Below are positions 27,306 to 35,069 of a DNA stretch of 51,609 nucleotides, one piece after another. Within the stretch, counting starts at the first letter, position 1; the number at the start of each line of letters is the position of its first letter. Source of the stretch: an uncultured beta proteobacterium (GTDB lineage: Bacteria > Pseudomonadota > Gammaproteobacteria > Burkholderiales > Burkholderiaceae_C). The position numbers were made by a program, and so were the translations under genes. The stretch covers positions 1 to 51,609 of the forward strand of contig CAJCCO010000064.1 in assembly GCA_903960915.1 (NCBI GenBank). Reading direction: 5' to 3'. A model generated the notes under the pieces. That model did no database searches, was not told where the DNA came from, and worked only from the letters and a program-made list of their open reading frames with translations.

Positions 27306-28028
27306 TTAATTTGCGACGCCGTAGCGGTCGCGGTAGGCCTTCACCCTTGCCAGGTGTTCGCCCATGTCGTGGTGGGCTTGGTGGCTCAGGTAGGTCATCA
27401 GGTCGGACAGCTGGGCAATGGCGCAAACCTGCAAACCGAGTTGCTCGCGCACGTACTGCACGGCGCTGTAGGGCACATCGCGGGTGCTGCCGTCGGCCAG
27501 TTTTTCTGTCGCCATTTCCTGGCGGTCCAGCGCAATCACCACGGCGTGCGCAGTGGCGCCGGCGGCCTGAATAATGGCAATGGACTCGCGCGCGGCGGTG
27601 CCGGCGCTCATCACATCGTCCACCACCAGCACCCGGCCTTGGAGCGGTGCGCCCACCAGCGTGCCGCCTTCGCCGTGGTCCTTGGCCTCTTTGCGGTTGT
27701 AGGTAAAGGGCACGTTTTTGCCCAGCCGCGCCAACTCAATCGCCACGGCGGCGCCCAGGGGAATGCCCTTGTAAGCGGGGCCAAAAATCATGTCGAATTC
27801 GATGCCGCTGGCCAGCAGACGCTGCGCATAGAATTGCGCGAGCCGGCCTAGTTTGGCGCCATCGTCAAACAAACCGGCATTGAAAAAATACGGGCTCATG
27901 CGACCCGCCTTGGTCTTGAACTCACCAAAGCGCAGCACGCCACAATCCACCGCAAATTGCACAAAGTCCTGCGCCAACGCGTCTTTCGCGACATCGGGGC
28001 TGGAACTTGTAACGACACGCTCAGTCAT
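27306..28028 (-). CDS. pyrE: Orotate phosphoribosyltransferase
   Basis: 240 residues. The PRPP-binding motif VLVVDDVMSAGTAARES, the upstream FGPAYKGIPLGAAVAIELAR and FTYNRKEAKDHGEGG (flexible loop lysines) define PyrE. It joins orotate to PRPP in pyrimidine synthesis. It is slightly longer than the 213-residue E. coli enzyme, with an N-terminal extension and the C-terminal tail HLARVKAYRDRYGVAN common in betaproteobacteria. Its start codon lies only 11 bp from that of divergent xthA, so each 5' end must overlap the other gene. Confidence 0.96.
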   Translation of the reverse strand: MTERVVTSSSPDVAKDALAQDFVQFAVDCGVLRFGEFKTKAGRMSPYFFNAGLFDDGAKLGRLAQFYAQRLLASGIEFDMIFGPAYKGIPLGAAVAIELARLGKNVPFTYNRKEAKDHGEGGTLVGAPLQGRVLVVDDVMSAGTAARESIAIIQAAGATAHAVVIALDRQEMATEKLADGSTRDVPYSAVQYVREQLGLQVCAIAQLSDLMTYLSHQAHHDMGEHLARVKAYRDRYGVAN

Positions 28029-28039
28029 GGGGAATTTCC

Positions 28040-28831
28040 TTGTTTAAATTGACCAGCCTCAACCTCAACGGTATCCGCTCTGCCACCACCAAAGGCCTGG
28101 AAGCCTGGTTGGCGCAACACCAGCCGGATTGTATTTGCGTGCAAGAGGTCAAGGCCCAGGCCGACGATGTGCAGGGCCGCTTTGAGCAACTCGCCGGCCT
28201 GCAAGGCTACTTTCATTTTGCCGAGAAAAAGGGCTACTCCGGCGTGGGCGTCTACACCCGGCATGAACCCAGCGACGTGGTGGTGGGCTACAACTCGTCT
28301 GAGTTTGACCCCGAGGGCCGATACGTGGAGCTGCGTTTTGACACACCCAAGGCGCGTCATTCCATCATCAGCAGTTACTTCCCCAGCGGCTCGTCGGGCG
28401 AGGAGCGTCAGCAAGCCAAGTTCCGCTTTCTGGCCGAGATGTACCCGCACCTGCAAGCCCTCAAAGCCCAGCGCGATTTCATTCTGTGCGGCGACATCAA
28501 CATAGCGCACCAGGAGATTGACCTGAAAAACTTCAAGGGCAACAAAAAGAACTCCGGCTTCTTGCCGGAAGAGCGCGCCTGGATGACCCAGCTTCTGAGC
28601 GAAGCCGGCTTGGTAGACGTGTACCGCCATTTGCACCCCGCCACCACCGAAGAGGCCTACACCTGGTGGAGCAACCGCGGCCAGGCCTACGCCAAGAACG
28701 TGGGCTGGCGGCTGGACTACCACCTGGCCACCCCGGCCCTGGCAGCCGGCGCCCTGCGCGCCGCCATCTACAAAGGCGAGAAGTTTTCCGACCACGCGCC
28801 GGTCACCATCGAATACGACTTCAAGCGCTGA
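28040..28831 (+). CDS. xthA: Exodeoxyribonuclease III
   Basis: 263 residues from a TTG at 28040; no in-frame ATG fits, and the resulting MFKLTSLNLNGIRSA is the conserved N-terminus. Endonuclease/exonuclease/phosphatase motifs are NLNGIRS, CVQEVKAQ (metal-binding Glu), ILCGDINIAHQEIDL, VDVYRH, RLDYHL and SDHAPVTIEYDF. It repairs AP sites and 3' blocks. A weak GGGGAA lies upstream. The last codons and stop are part of a perfect 17-bp tandem duplication (28816-28849). Confidence 0.94.
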   Translation: MFKLTSLNLNGIRSATTKGLEAWLAQHQPDCICVQEVKAQADDVQGRFEQLAGLQGYFHFAEKKGYSGVGVYTRHEPSDVVVGYNSSEFDPEGRYVELRFDTPKARHSIISSYFPSGSSGEERQQAKFRFLAEMYPHLQALKAQRDFILCGDINIAHQEIDLKNFKGNKKNSGFLPEERAWMTQLLSEAGLVDVYRHLHPATTEEAYTWWSNRGQAYAKNVGWRLDYHLATPALAAGALRAAIYKGEKFSDHAPVTIEYDFKR

Positions 28832-28849
28832 CCGACTTCAAGCGCTGAC
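28816..28849. repeat. Perfect 17-bp tandem duplication at the xthA stop
   Basis: CGACTTCAAGCGCTGAC occurs twice in a row (28816-28832 and 28833-28849). The first copy contains the last codons and TGA stop of xthA; the second is non-coding. It looks like a recent slippage duplication with no effect on the protein. Confidence 0.9.
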
Positions 28850-28881
28850 CCAAGCCCGATGGCGGGCCGGTCAGAGGGGCG

Positions 28882-29904
28882 TTATGCGGCCTTGCGCACC
28901 GGAGAGGCCAGCAGGGGACGCAGGTGGTCCAGCATGTCATGCACCATGGCGTCAAGGTCGTAGCGCGCCTTCCAACCCCAGTCTTGGCTGGCCACTTGGT
29001 CGTCGATGGACTGCGGCCAGCTGTTGGCAATCGCCTGGCGAAAATCAGGCCAATAGTCAATGTCAAACCCCGGCACCTGGCGCGCAATGGACTGGGCGAT
29101 TTGCGCGGGCGTAAAGCTCACGCCGGCCAGGTTGTAGGCGCCGCGCTGTTGAATGCGCTCGGCCGGCGCATCCATCAACGCCAGCGTGGCGCGAATGGCA
29201 TCGGGCATGTACATCATGGGCAGGGCCGTGTCGGCGGCCAAAAAGCTGGTGTAGTGGCCCCGTGTCAGCGCCGCATGAAAAATTTCAACGGCGTAGTCTG
29301 TGGTGCCGCCGCCGGGCGGTGTTTTCCAGCTGATCAGGCCCGGGTAGCGCAGGCTGCGCACGTCCACGCCGTGCGTGCGGTGGTACCAGGCGCACCAGCC
29401 TTCGCCCGCCAACTTGGAGATGCCGTACACGCTGGTGGGGTCCATCGCGGTGGACTGCGGCGTCATCACCTTGGGGCTGCTCGGCCCAAAGGCGGCAATC
29501 GAGCTGGGCCAGAACACCCGCAGCTGGTGGCTGCGCGCCAGCTCCAGCACGTTCAACAGGCTTTTCATGTTCAGGTCCCAGGCCCAGGTGGGGTGCTGCT
29601 CGGCGCGGGCCGACAGCGCAGCCGCCAGCAGGTAAACCTGCGTCACGGCAAAGCGCTCCACCACGGCTTGCAGCGCCTGCGCATCGGTGGCGTCGAACGC
29701 CACGTGGCGCACGCCCAGGCGCTCAATCTCAGGCCGGGCCTTAGGCGCAATGTCGCTAGAAATAACGGCTTGCGCCCCCTGTTGCTGCGCCAAAGCCTGA
29801 ACCAACTCCGTGCCAATCTGGCCGTTGGCGCCAATCACCAAAATGCAGGTGGCGCGCTTCGTTTCTACCGTGTTCGTCGTGCTCGTTGTGTTCGTTGTGT
29901 TCAT
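28882..29904 (-). CDS. tdh: SDR-type L-threonine 3-dehydrogenase / NAD-dependent epimerase-family protein
   Basis: 340 residues. The Rossmann motif ILVIGANGQIGTELVQAL follows an unusual N-terminal tail of Asn/Thr residues. The catalytic YGISKLAGEGW (YxxxK) and FWPSSIAAFGP (Ser) place it in the extended short-chain dehydrogenases. YPGLISWKTPPGGGTTDYAVEIFH is typical of SDR-type threonine dehydrogenases. It would oxidise threonine to 2-amino-3-ketobutyrate, the substrate of the adjacent Kbl. The gene starts 10 bp after kbl, with AAGGAG embedded in the kbl stop. The pairing with kbl is the main support for the specific call. Confidence 0.85.
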   Translation of the reverse strand: MNTTNTTSTTNTVETKRATCILVIGANGQIGTELVQALAQQQGAQAVISSDIAPKARPEIERLGVRHVAFDATDAQALQAVVERFAVTQVYLLAAALSARAEQHPTWAWDLNMKSLLNVLELARSHQLRVFWPSSIAAFGPSSPKVMTPQSTAMDPTSVYGISKLAGEGWCAWYHRTHGVDVRSLRYPGLISWKTPPGGGTTDYAVEIFHAALTRGHYTSFLAADTALPMMYMPDAIRATLALMDAPAERIQQRGAYNLAGVSFTPAQIAQSIARQVPGFDIDYWPDFRQAIANSWPQSIDDQVASQDWGWKARYDLDAMVHDMLDHLRPLLASPVRKAA

Positions 29905-29914
29905 CGTGTGCTCC

Positions 29915-31150
29915 TTAGGTCAGCAGGCCGAGTTCGCGTCCGGCCTGGGTGAACGCCGCCACGGCAAACTCCAAATCGACGCGGGTGTGCGCCGCGCTCA
30001 TCTGCACCCGAATTCGCGCCTTGCCCTGGGGCACCACCGGAAAGAAAAAGCCCACCACGTACACGCCCAGTTCCAGCAGGCGCGCCGCCAGTTGCTGGGC
30101 CACCTGGGCCTCAAAAACCATGATGGGCACGATCGGGTGGTCACCCGGCGCAATGGCAAAACCGGCCTCGCCCATGGCTTGGCGGAAGTAGCGGGTGTTG
30201 TCGGCCAGTTGGTCGCGCAGGGCGGTGGAGCCCTCCAGCAAATCGAGCACCGCGATGGAAGCGCCCACGATCATGGGCGCCACTGTGTTGGAAAAAAGAT
30301 AGGGGCGCGAGCGCTGGCGCAGCAACTCAATCACCTCGCGGCGCCCACTGGTAAAGCCGCCAGAGGCGCCGCCCAGCGCCTTGCCCAGCGTGCCGGTGAT
30401 GAGGTCCACCTGGCCCCACACGCCCCGGTACTCGGGTGTGCCCCGGCCCGTGGCGCCGACAAAGCCGGTGGCGTGGCATTCGTCCACACCCAACAGCGCG
30501 CCGTAGCGGTCGCACAGTTGGCGCATGACATCGAGCTGCGCCACCGTGCCGTCCATGGAAAACACGCCATCGGTAAACACCAGCGTGAAACGCGCGCCCT
30601 CGTCGCGGGCCTGTGCCAGGCAGCGTTCCAGGTCGGCCATGTCGTTGTGCTTGTAGCGGTAGCGCTTGGCCTTGCACAGGCGAATGCCGTCAATGATGGA
30701 GGCATGGTTGAGCTCGTCGCTGATGACCGCGTCCTGCTCGCCCAACAGGGGCTCAAACAGGCCGCCGTTGGCGTCAAACGCGGCGGCATAAAGAATCGTG
30801 TCTTCGGTGCCTAGAAACTGCGACAGGCGCGCTTCCAGCGTTTTATGCAGGTCTTGCGTGCCGCAAATAAAACGCACCGAGCTCAGGCCATAGCCGTGGC
30901 TGCGCAAGGCCGCATGCGCCGCCTCCACCACCGCCGGGTGCGAAGACAACCCCAGGTAATTGTTGGCGCACAGGTTGAGCACCTGGCGCACGCTGCCGTC
31001 TGCCGCCTGCGTGTTGATGTGGGCACTTTGCGCGCTGGTAATCACGCGCTCTGCCTTGTACAAGCCGGCCGCGCGGATGGCACCGAGTTCTTCTGCAATG
31101 TGCGTGTAGAAAGACGAATGGGCAGGGATTGGGGCAGTGGTGTTTGGCAT
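29915..31150 (-). CDS. kbl: 2-amino-3-ketobutyrate coenzyme A ligase (glycine C-acetyltransferase)
   Basis: 411 residues from the ATG at 31150; a GTG at 31177 is less likely. It is a class II alpha-oxoamine synthase. Key features are LNLCANNYLGLSSHPAV, YGLSSVRFICGTQDLHKTLE, GVDECHATGFVGATGRGTPEY, and the PLP lysine in ITGTLGKALGGASGGF. It cleaves 2-amino-3-ketobutyrate with CoA into glycine and acetyl-CoA. It forms an operon with tdh and is divergent from an XRE-cupin regulator. GAGG lies upstream of the ATG. Confidence 0.95.
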   Translation of the reverse strand: MPNTTAPIPAHSSFYTHIAEELGAIRAAGLYKAERVITSAQSAHINTQAADGSVRQVLNLCANNYLGLSSHPAVVEAAHAALRSHGYGLSSVRFICGTQDLHKTLEARLSQFLGTEDTILYAAAFDANGGLFEPLLGEQDAVISDELNHASIIDGIRLCKAKRYRYKHNDMADLERCLAQARDEGARFTLVFTDGVFSMDGTVAQLDVMRQLCDRYGALLGVDECHATGFVGATGRGTPEYRGVWGQVDLITGTLGKALGGASGGFTSGRREVIELLRQRSRPYLFSNTVAPMIVGASIAVLDLLEGSTALRDQLADNTRYFRQAMGEAGFAIAPGDHPIVPIMVFEAQVAQQLAARLLELGVYVVGFFFPVVPQGKARIRVQMSAAHTRVDLEFAVAAFTQAGRELGLLT

Positions 31151-31210
31151 ACGGACCTCGGGTAAAAGCTGGGGCACAATGAATGTTTTCGTTTGCGTAC
31201 TAATAATTCA

Positions 31211-31234
31211 GTTTGTTCAGTATATCGAACAAAC
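31211..31234. promoter_or_regulatory. Perfect 8-8-8 inverted repeat, candidate operator of the XRE-cupin regulator
   Basis: GTTTGTTC (31211-31218), N8 centred on TATA, and GAACAAAC (31227-31234) form a perfect inverted repeat between the divergent kbl and XRE-cupin genes. The location and symmetry suit a helix-turn-helix dimer site regulating both. Exact -35/-10 boxes could not be assigned with confidence. Confidence 0.65.
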
Positions 31235-31254
31235 ACCACTATAAAGGATTTTCT

Positions 31255-31869
31255 GTGGCTACGCGTCAACTTGCATCAAAGGCTTCGCCGTCCAAGCCCG
31301 CACCGGCGGCCGAGCCACCGCGCGTGGGCGCTACGCTGGCCGCGCTGCGCCAAAGCCGTGCGCTGTCGCTCGATGAGCTGTCGCGCATGGCCGGTGTATC
31401 CAAGTCCATGCTGTCGCAAATTGAGCGGGCGCAAGCCAACCCCACCGTGGCCGTGGTTTGGCGTTTGGCCAATGCCCTGGGCGTGCCTCTGGCCGAACTG
31501 CTGGGCAGCGCGCCGCCTGCGGCCGCACCGGCCATGGGTTTTGTGCCTGCGCATGGCGCGCCGTCTTTGCGAAGCCCTGACGGGCTGTGCGAATTGCGCA
31601 TCCTGGGGCCGATTGAGTTGGCCGGACAGTTTGAGTGGTACGCGTTAACGGTGCAACCCGGTGGCGCGCTGGAGTCCGGCGCCCACGAAGACGGCACCCG
31701 CGAACACCTCACGGTGCAGACCGGCGCGCTGGAGGTGTCCACCGGGCAGGAAAGCCAGCGCCTCAAACCGGGCGAGACCGCCCGCTACGCCGCAGACCGC
31801 GCCCACGCCATTCGCAACACGTCCAAAAGCCCAGCCAGCGCCTGGCTGGTGGTGGTGCACGCTGCCTGA
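31255..31869 (+). CDS. XRE-family regulator with C-terminal cupin domain
   Basis: 204 residues from a GTG at 31255, chosen because AAGGAT lies 8 nt upstream; an upstream TTG at 31213 would sit inside the operator. An Ala/Pro-rich leader is followed by an HTH_XRE domain (VGATLAALRQSRALSLDELSRMAGVSKSMLSQIERAQANPTVAVVWRLANALGVPLAELLG, residues about 24-84). A cupin fold follows (EWYALTVQPGGALESGAHEDGTREHLTVQTGALEVS). Such regulators sense small metabolites via the cupin. Its divergence from kbl-tdh across a perfect palindrome suggests control of threonine/glycine metabolism. Confidence 0.88.
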   Translation: MATRQLASKASPSKPAPAAEPPRVGATLAALRQSRALSLDELSRMAGVSKSMLSQIERAQANPTVAVVWRLANALGVPLAELLGSAPPAAAPAMGFVPAHGAPSLRSPDGLCELRILGPIELAGQFEWYALTVQPGGALESGAHEDGTREHLTVQTGALEVSTGQESQRLKPGETARYAADRAHAIRNTSKSPASAWLVVVHAA

Positions 31870-31964
31870 TTTTCGGCATCAGGCCTGCGGGTGACTTGAA
31901 CCACTGCTGGTTGTGTCTGTTGTGCCAGTTGTGCTCTCTGTCCTTATCTCTCTAGCTCGCTCGT

Positions 31965-31970
31965 TATTAT
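31965..31970 (+). promoter_or_regulatory. Candidate -10 box for the MBL-fold hydrolase gene
   Basis: TATTAT (5 of 6 to consensus) is followed by TCCCGCC and the ATG at 31978. The same TATTATTCCCGC string precedes the AmpG-like gene. Confidence 0.4.
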
Positions 31971-31977
31971 TCCCGCC

Positions 31978-32616
31978 ATGCTGCACTACCAAACCATTCC
32001 CGTCACGCCCTTTGCGCAAAACTGCTCACTCGTCTGGTGCGATGAAACCCAAGAGGCGGCGGTGATTGATCCGGGGGGCGATTTGCCGATGTTGCTCGAC
32101 GCGGTTAAACGGCTGGGGCTCAAGCTCACGCAAATCTGGCAAACCCACGCCCACATTGACCATGCTGGCGCCACCGCCGAGTTGGCCGAAAAACTGCACT
32201 TGCCCATCATCGGCCCGCATGAGGGCGACCAGTTCTGGATTGACGGCCTGGCGCAAGCGGCGGCCAACTACGGCTTCCCGCCATCGGGCCCATTCACCCC
32301 CACGCGCTGGCTGCACGACGGCGATACCGTCAGCATTGGCCACAGCAGCTTGCAAGTGCGGCACTGCCCCGGCCACACGCCCGGCCACGTGGTGTTTTAC
32401 TCGCCTGAGATCAAGCGAGCGTTTGTGGGCGATGTGCTGTTTGCCGGCTCCATTGGCCGCACCGATTTTCCGCAGGGCGACCACGACACCCTGATTGCCA
32501 GCATCGTTAACCGCCTGTGGCCCATGGGCAATGACACCGTGTTCATACCCGGCCACGGCCCGGAGAGCAGCTTTGGGCGCGAGCGCCAAAGCAACCCCTA
32601 CGTAGGCGGCACCTGA
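31978..32616 (+). CDS. MBL-fold metallo-hydrolase (glyoxalase II / YcbL-like)
   Basis: 212 residues. The zinc-binding THAHIDHAG (HxHxDH), HCPGHTPGHVVFY and GDVLFAGSIGRTDFPQGD motifs define the glyoxalase II-like branch. Final metal ligand His is in FIPGHGPESSFGRER. YcbL-type enzymes hydrolyse S-lactoylglutathione or related thioesters; the substrate cannot be fixed here. It lacks the C-terminal glutathione-binding domain of GloB. Convergent with the M48 protease gene. Confidence 0.9.
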   Translation: MLHYQTIPVTPFAQNCSLVWCDETQEAAVIDPGGDLPMLLDAVKRLGLKLTQIWQTHAHIDHAGATAELAEKLHLPIIGPHEGDQFWIDGLAQAAANYGFPPSGPFTPTRWLHDGDTVSIGHSSLQVRHCPGHTPGHVVFYSPEIKRAFVGDVLFAGSIGRTDFPQGDHDTLIASIVNRLWPMGNDTVFIPGHGPESSFGRERQSNPYVGGT

Positions 32617-32634
32617 GGTTCCCCGCGCCGGGCT

Positions 32635-33552
32635 TTAGTCTTTCGGCACGGCCTCTTTGGGCGCCACGTCGCTGGCTGGCACCTCTTTGGCTGAAGCGTC
32701 TTTTTGGGTCGCCTCAAACAACGGCATCACACGCGGCAGGTTGGTCTCTATCTCGGCAATGCGGGTGTTGCCTGACGGGTGGGTCGACAACCACTGCGGC
32801 GGCGCGCCCTTGTTGGCTGCGCTCATTTTTTGCCATAACGTCACCCCGGCGCGCGGGTTAAACCCGGCACGCGCGGCCAGCTCCATGCCCACCAGGTCGG
32901 CCTCGGTCTCGTTGCTGCGGCTGAACTGCAGCGTCAGCAACTGCGCGCCGTAATTGGTGACGGTTTGCCCCACCTGGCCCAGCCCCAGCACCTGCGTCAA
33001 CAAGCTCGCGCCAATGTTGGTGGCCGCGTTCTTGCCCATGCGCTCACGCGCGTGCTCACGCAGGGCGTGCGCAATCTCGTGGCCCATCACCATCGCCACC
33101 TCATCGTCGCTGAGTTTGAGCTTGTCCAGAATGCCGCTGTAAAACGCAATCTTGCCGCCCGGCATGCAAAAGGCGTTGATCTGCGGGCTGGCAATCAGGT
33201 TGACCTCCCAGCGCCAGTTTTTGGCGCGCGGGTTCCAGGCCACGGCATACGGAATTAGGCGATTGGCAATGGCGCGCAGGCGCAGCACTTGCGGATGGTC
33301 CTTGGGGGCCAGCGCGTTCTTTTGCGCCGCTTGTTGCAACATTTGCGCGTACTGTTGCCCCGCCGAGCCCTCCACGCTGTCGGCCGGCACCAGCTTGCTG
33401 AAGGCGGAATTCCCCCCCACGTCCACCCCTTCGCGCGCCAGCGCCAACGGGCTGGTCAGTCCAACTAGGCCGCCCAGGCTCAGCGCCAGCAGCCAGGCGG
33501 GCGCCTGCCGCAGGCGTCCCAGAGGCCGAAAAAGTGTTTGAAAAGGGGTCAT
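32635..33552 (-). CDS. M48-family periplasmic metalloprotease
   Basis: 305 residues from the ATG at 33552 (or 308 from 33561). A signal peptide (LGRLRQAPAWLLALSLGGLVGLTSPLALA) indicates export. The zinc site HEIAHALREH and downstream SNETEADLVGMELAARAGF (third ligand Glu) are typical of M48C proteins such as LoiP/YcaL. A WLSTHPSGNTRIAEIE motif is also conserved. Such proteases degrade misassembled outer-membrane proteins. The C-terminal 25 residues are a charged, low-complexity Lys/Asp/Pro tail. It is divergent from the AmpG-like gene with about 40 bp between starts. Confidence 0.9.
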   Translation of the reverse strand: MTPFQTLFRPLGRLRQAPAWLLALSLGGLVGLTSPLALAREGVDVGGNSAFSKLVPADSVEGSAGQQYAQMLQQAAQKNALAPKDHPQVLRLRAIANRLIPYAVAWNPRAKNWRWEVNLIASPQINAFCMPGGKIAFYSGILDKLKLSDDEVAMVMGHEIAHALREHARERMGKNAATNIGASLLTQVLGLGQVGQTVTNYGAQLLTLQFSRSNETEADLVGMELAARAGFNPRAGVTLWQKMSAANKGAPPQWLSTHPSGNTRIAEIETNLPRVMPLFEATQKDASAKEVPASDVAPKEAVPKD

Positions 33553-33583
33553 GGCGCGCATAAAAATAAGAGGGTGCAGCGCG

Positions 33584-33589
33584 TATTAT
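33584..33589 (+). promoter_or_regulatory. Candidate -10 box for the AmpG-like gene
   Basis: TATTAT is followed by TCCCGC and the ATG at 33596, with no Shine-Dalgarno sequence. Same layout as at 31965. Confidence 0.4.
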
Positions 33590-33595
33590 TCCCGC

Positions 33596-34990
33596 ATGAC
33601 CCGATCTGCTGCTGACACCCCTTCTGTAAAGCCCGACGCGCCCGCCAAACTCACCTGGCTGGCCACTTTCAAGGTTTATCTCGAGCCACCCAGCCTGCGC
33701 ATGCTGCTGCTGGGTTTCTCGGCCGGGCTGCCCTTGCTGCTGGTGCTGGGCACCTTGAGTTTCTGGCTGCGCGAAGCCGGCATTGACCGTACCACCATTG
33801 GGTATTTGAGTTGGGTCGGTCTGGCCTACGGCTTCAAGTGGGTCTGGGCGCCGCTGGTCGACCGCATGCCCTTGCCGCTGCTCACGCGCTGGCTGGGGCG
33901 GCGGCGAAGCTGGTTGTTGCTGTCGCAAATCGCCATCATGGCCGGGCTGGTGGCCATGTCGTACAACGACCCGCAAGTGGCGCTCACACCGGTGGTCTGG
34001 GGCGCGTTGGCGGTGGCCTTTGGTTCGGCCACGCAAGACATTGCGCTGGATGCCTTTCGCATCGAGTCGGCCGATGCCGACCACCAGGCCGCACTCTCCG
34101 CCTCTTACCAAACCGGTTACCGCCTGGCCATGATCTGGGCCGGCGCTGGCGTGTTGTGGCTGGCCGCGCGCGCTGAAGTGCCAGGTGCCAGCGGCTACCA
34201 GCACGGCGCCTGGCACACCGCCTATTTGGTCATGGCCGCCAGCATGTTGCTGGGTATGGTGACCGTGCTGCTGTCCAAAGAGCCGGTGCAACGCAGCCTG
34301 CCGCCAGCCCGCAATGCGCGCGACTGGTTGCGTGGCGCGCTGCTGGAGCCGTTTGCTGATTTTCTGGGCCGCTACCAATGGCAGGCCGCGCTGATTTTGG
34401 GGCTGATAGCCACCTACCGCATCAGCGACGTGGTGATGGGCATCATGGCCAACCCGTTTTACGTCGACATGGGTTACACCAAAGACGAGGTGGCGGCCGT
34501 CACCAAAGTCTACGGCGTCATCATGACGCTGGCGGGCGCTTTTTTAGGCGGCGCGCTGTCCTTGCGCTTTGGGGTGATGCGCGTGCTGATGCTGGGCGCC
34601 GTGCTCAGCGCTGCCAGCAATTTGCTGTTTGCCGGGCTCAGCACCGTGGGCCATGATGTGACAGCGCTCATCCTGGTGATCTCGGCCGACAACCTGGCCA
34701 GCGGCATTGCCTCGGCGGCCTTCATTGCCTATTTGTCGGGGCTGACAAATGTCAACTACTCGGCCACCCAATACGCCATATTCAGCTCCATGATGTTATT
34801 GCTCCCCAAGTTTTTGGCGGGCTATTCGGGGCGCTTTGTTGATGCTTTTGGTTACTCCCATTTCTTTGTCGCCACCGCCTTGCTCGGCGTGCCTGTGCTG
34901 CTGTTGGTGTGGCTGGCAAGCCGCGCGCAGCCGGCCGCTGCCAGCAGCGCCAACCCCGCAACGTCGCCCGACGCATCCAGCATCGGTTAA
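33596..34990 (+). CDS. ampG: AmpG-like major facilitator permease (muropeptide transporter)
   Basis: 464 residues from the ATG at 33596; the open frame extends upstream without a plausible start. About 12 hydrophobic segments are present. The first MFS block, LLLGFSAGLPLLLVLGTLSFWLREAGIDRTTIGYLSWVGLAYGFKWVWAPLVDR, is strongly AmpG-like, as are RRRSWLLLSQ and the ATQDIALDAFRIE segment. AmpG imports anhydro-muropeptides released during wall turnover for recycling. No ampD/ampR is nearby, so a related acetyl-CoA-type or other MFS function is possible but less likely. Confidence 0.87.
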   Translation: MTRSAADTPSVKPDAPAKLTWLATFKVYLEPPSLRMLLLGFSAGLPLLLVLGTLSFWLREAGIDRTTIGYLSWVGLAYGFKWVWAPLVDRMPLPLLTRWLGRRRSWLLLSQIAIMAGLVAMSYNDPQVALTPVVWGALAVAFGSATQDIALDAFRIESADADHQAALSASYQTGYRLAMIWAGAGVLWLAARAEVPGASGYQHGAWHTAYLVMAASMLLGMVTVLLSKEPVQRSLPPARNARDWLRGALLEPFADFLGRYQWQAALILGLIATYRISDVVMGIMANPFYVDMGYTKDEVAAVTKVYGVIMTLAGAFLGGALSLRFGVMRVLMLGAVLSAASNLLFAGLSTVGHDVTALILVISADNLASGIASAAFIAYLSGLTNVNYSATQYAIFSSMMLLLPKFLAGYSGRFVDAFGYSHFFVATALLGVPVLLLVWLASRAQPAAASSANPATSPDASSIG

Positions 34991-35069
34991 ACCGCGCAGC
35001 CGGTGCAGGCTGCACCGGCCCAGATTCCCCCGTCTCGGGCGCCTCCCCAGCGGCTTGGGCTAACGCGCC

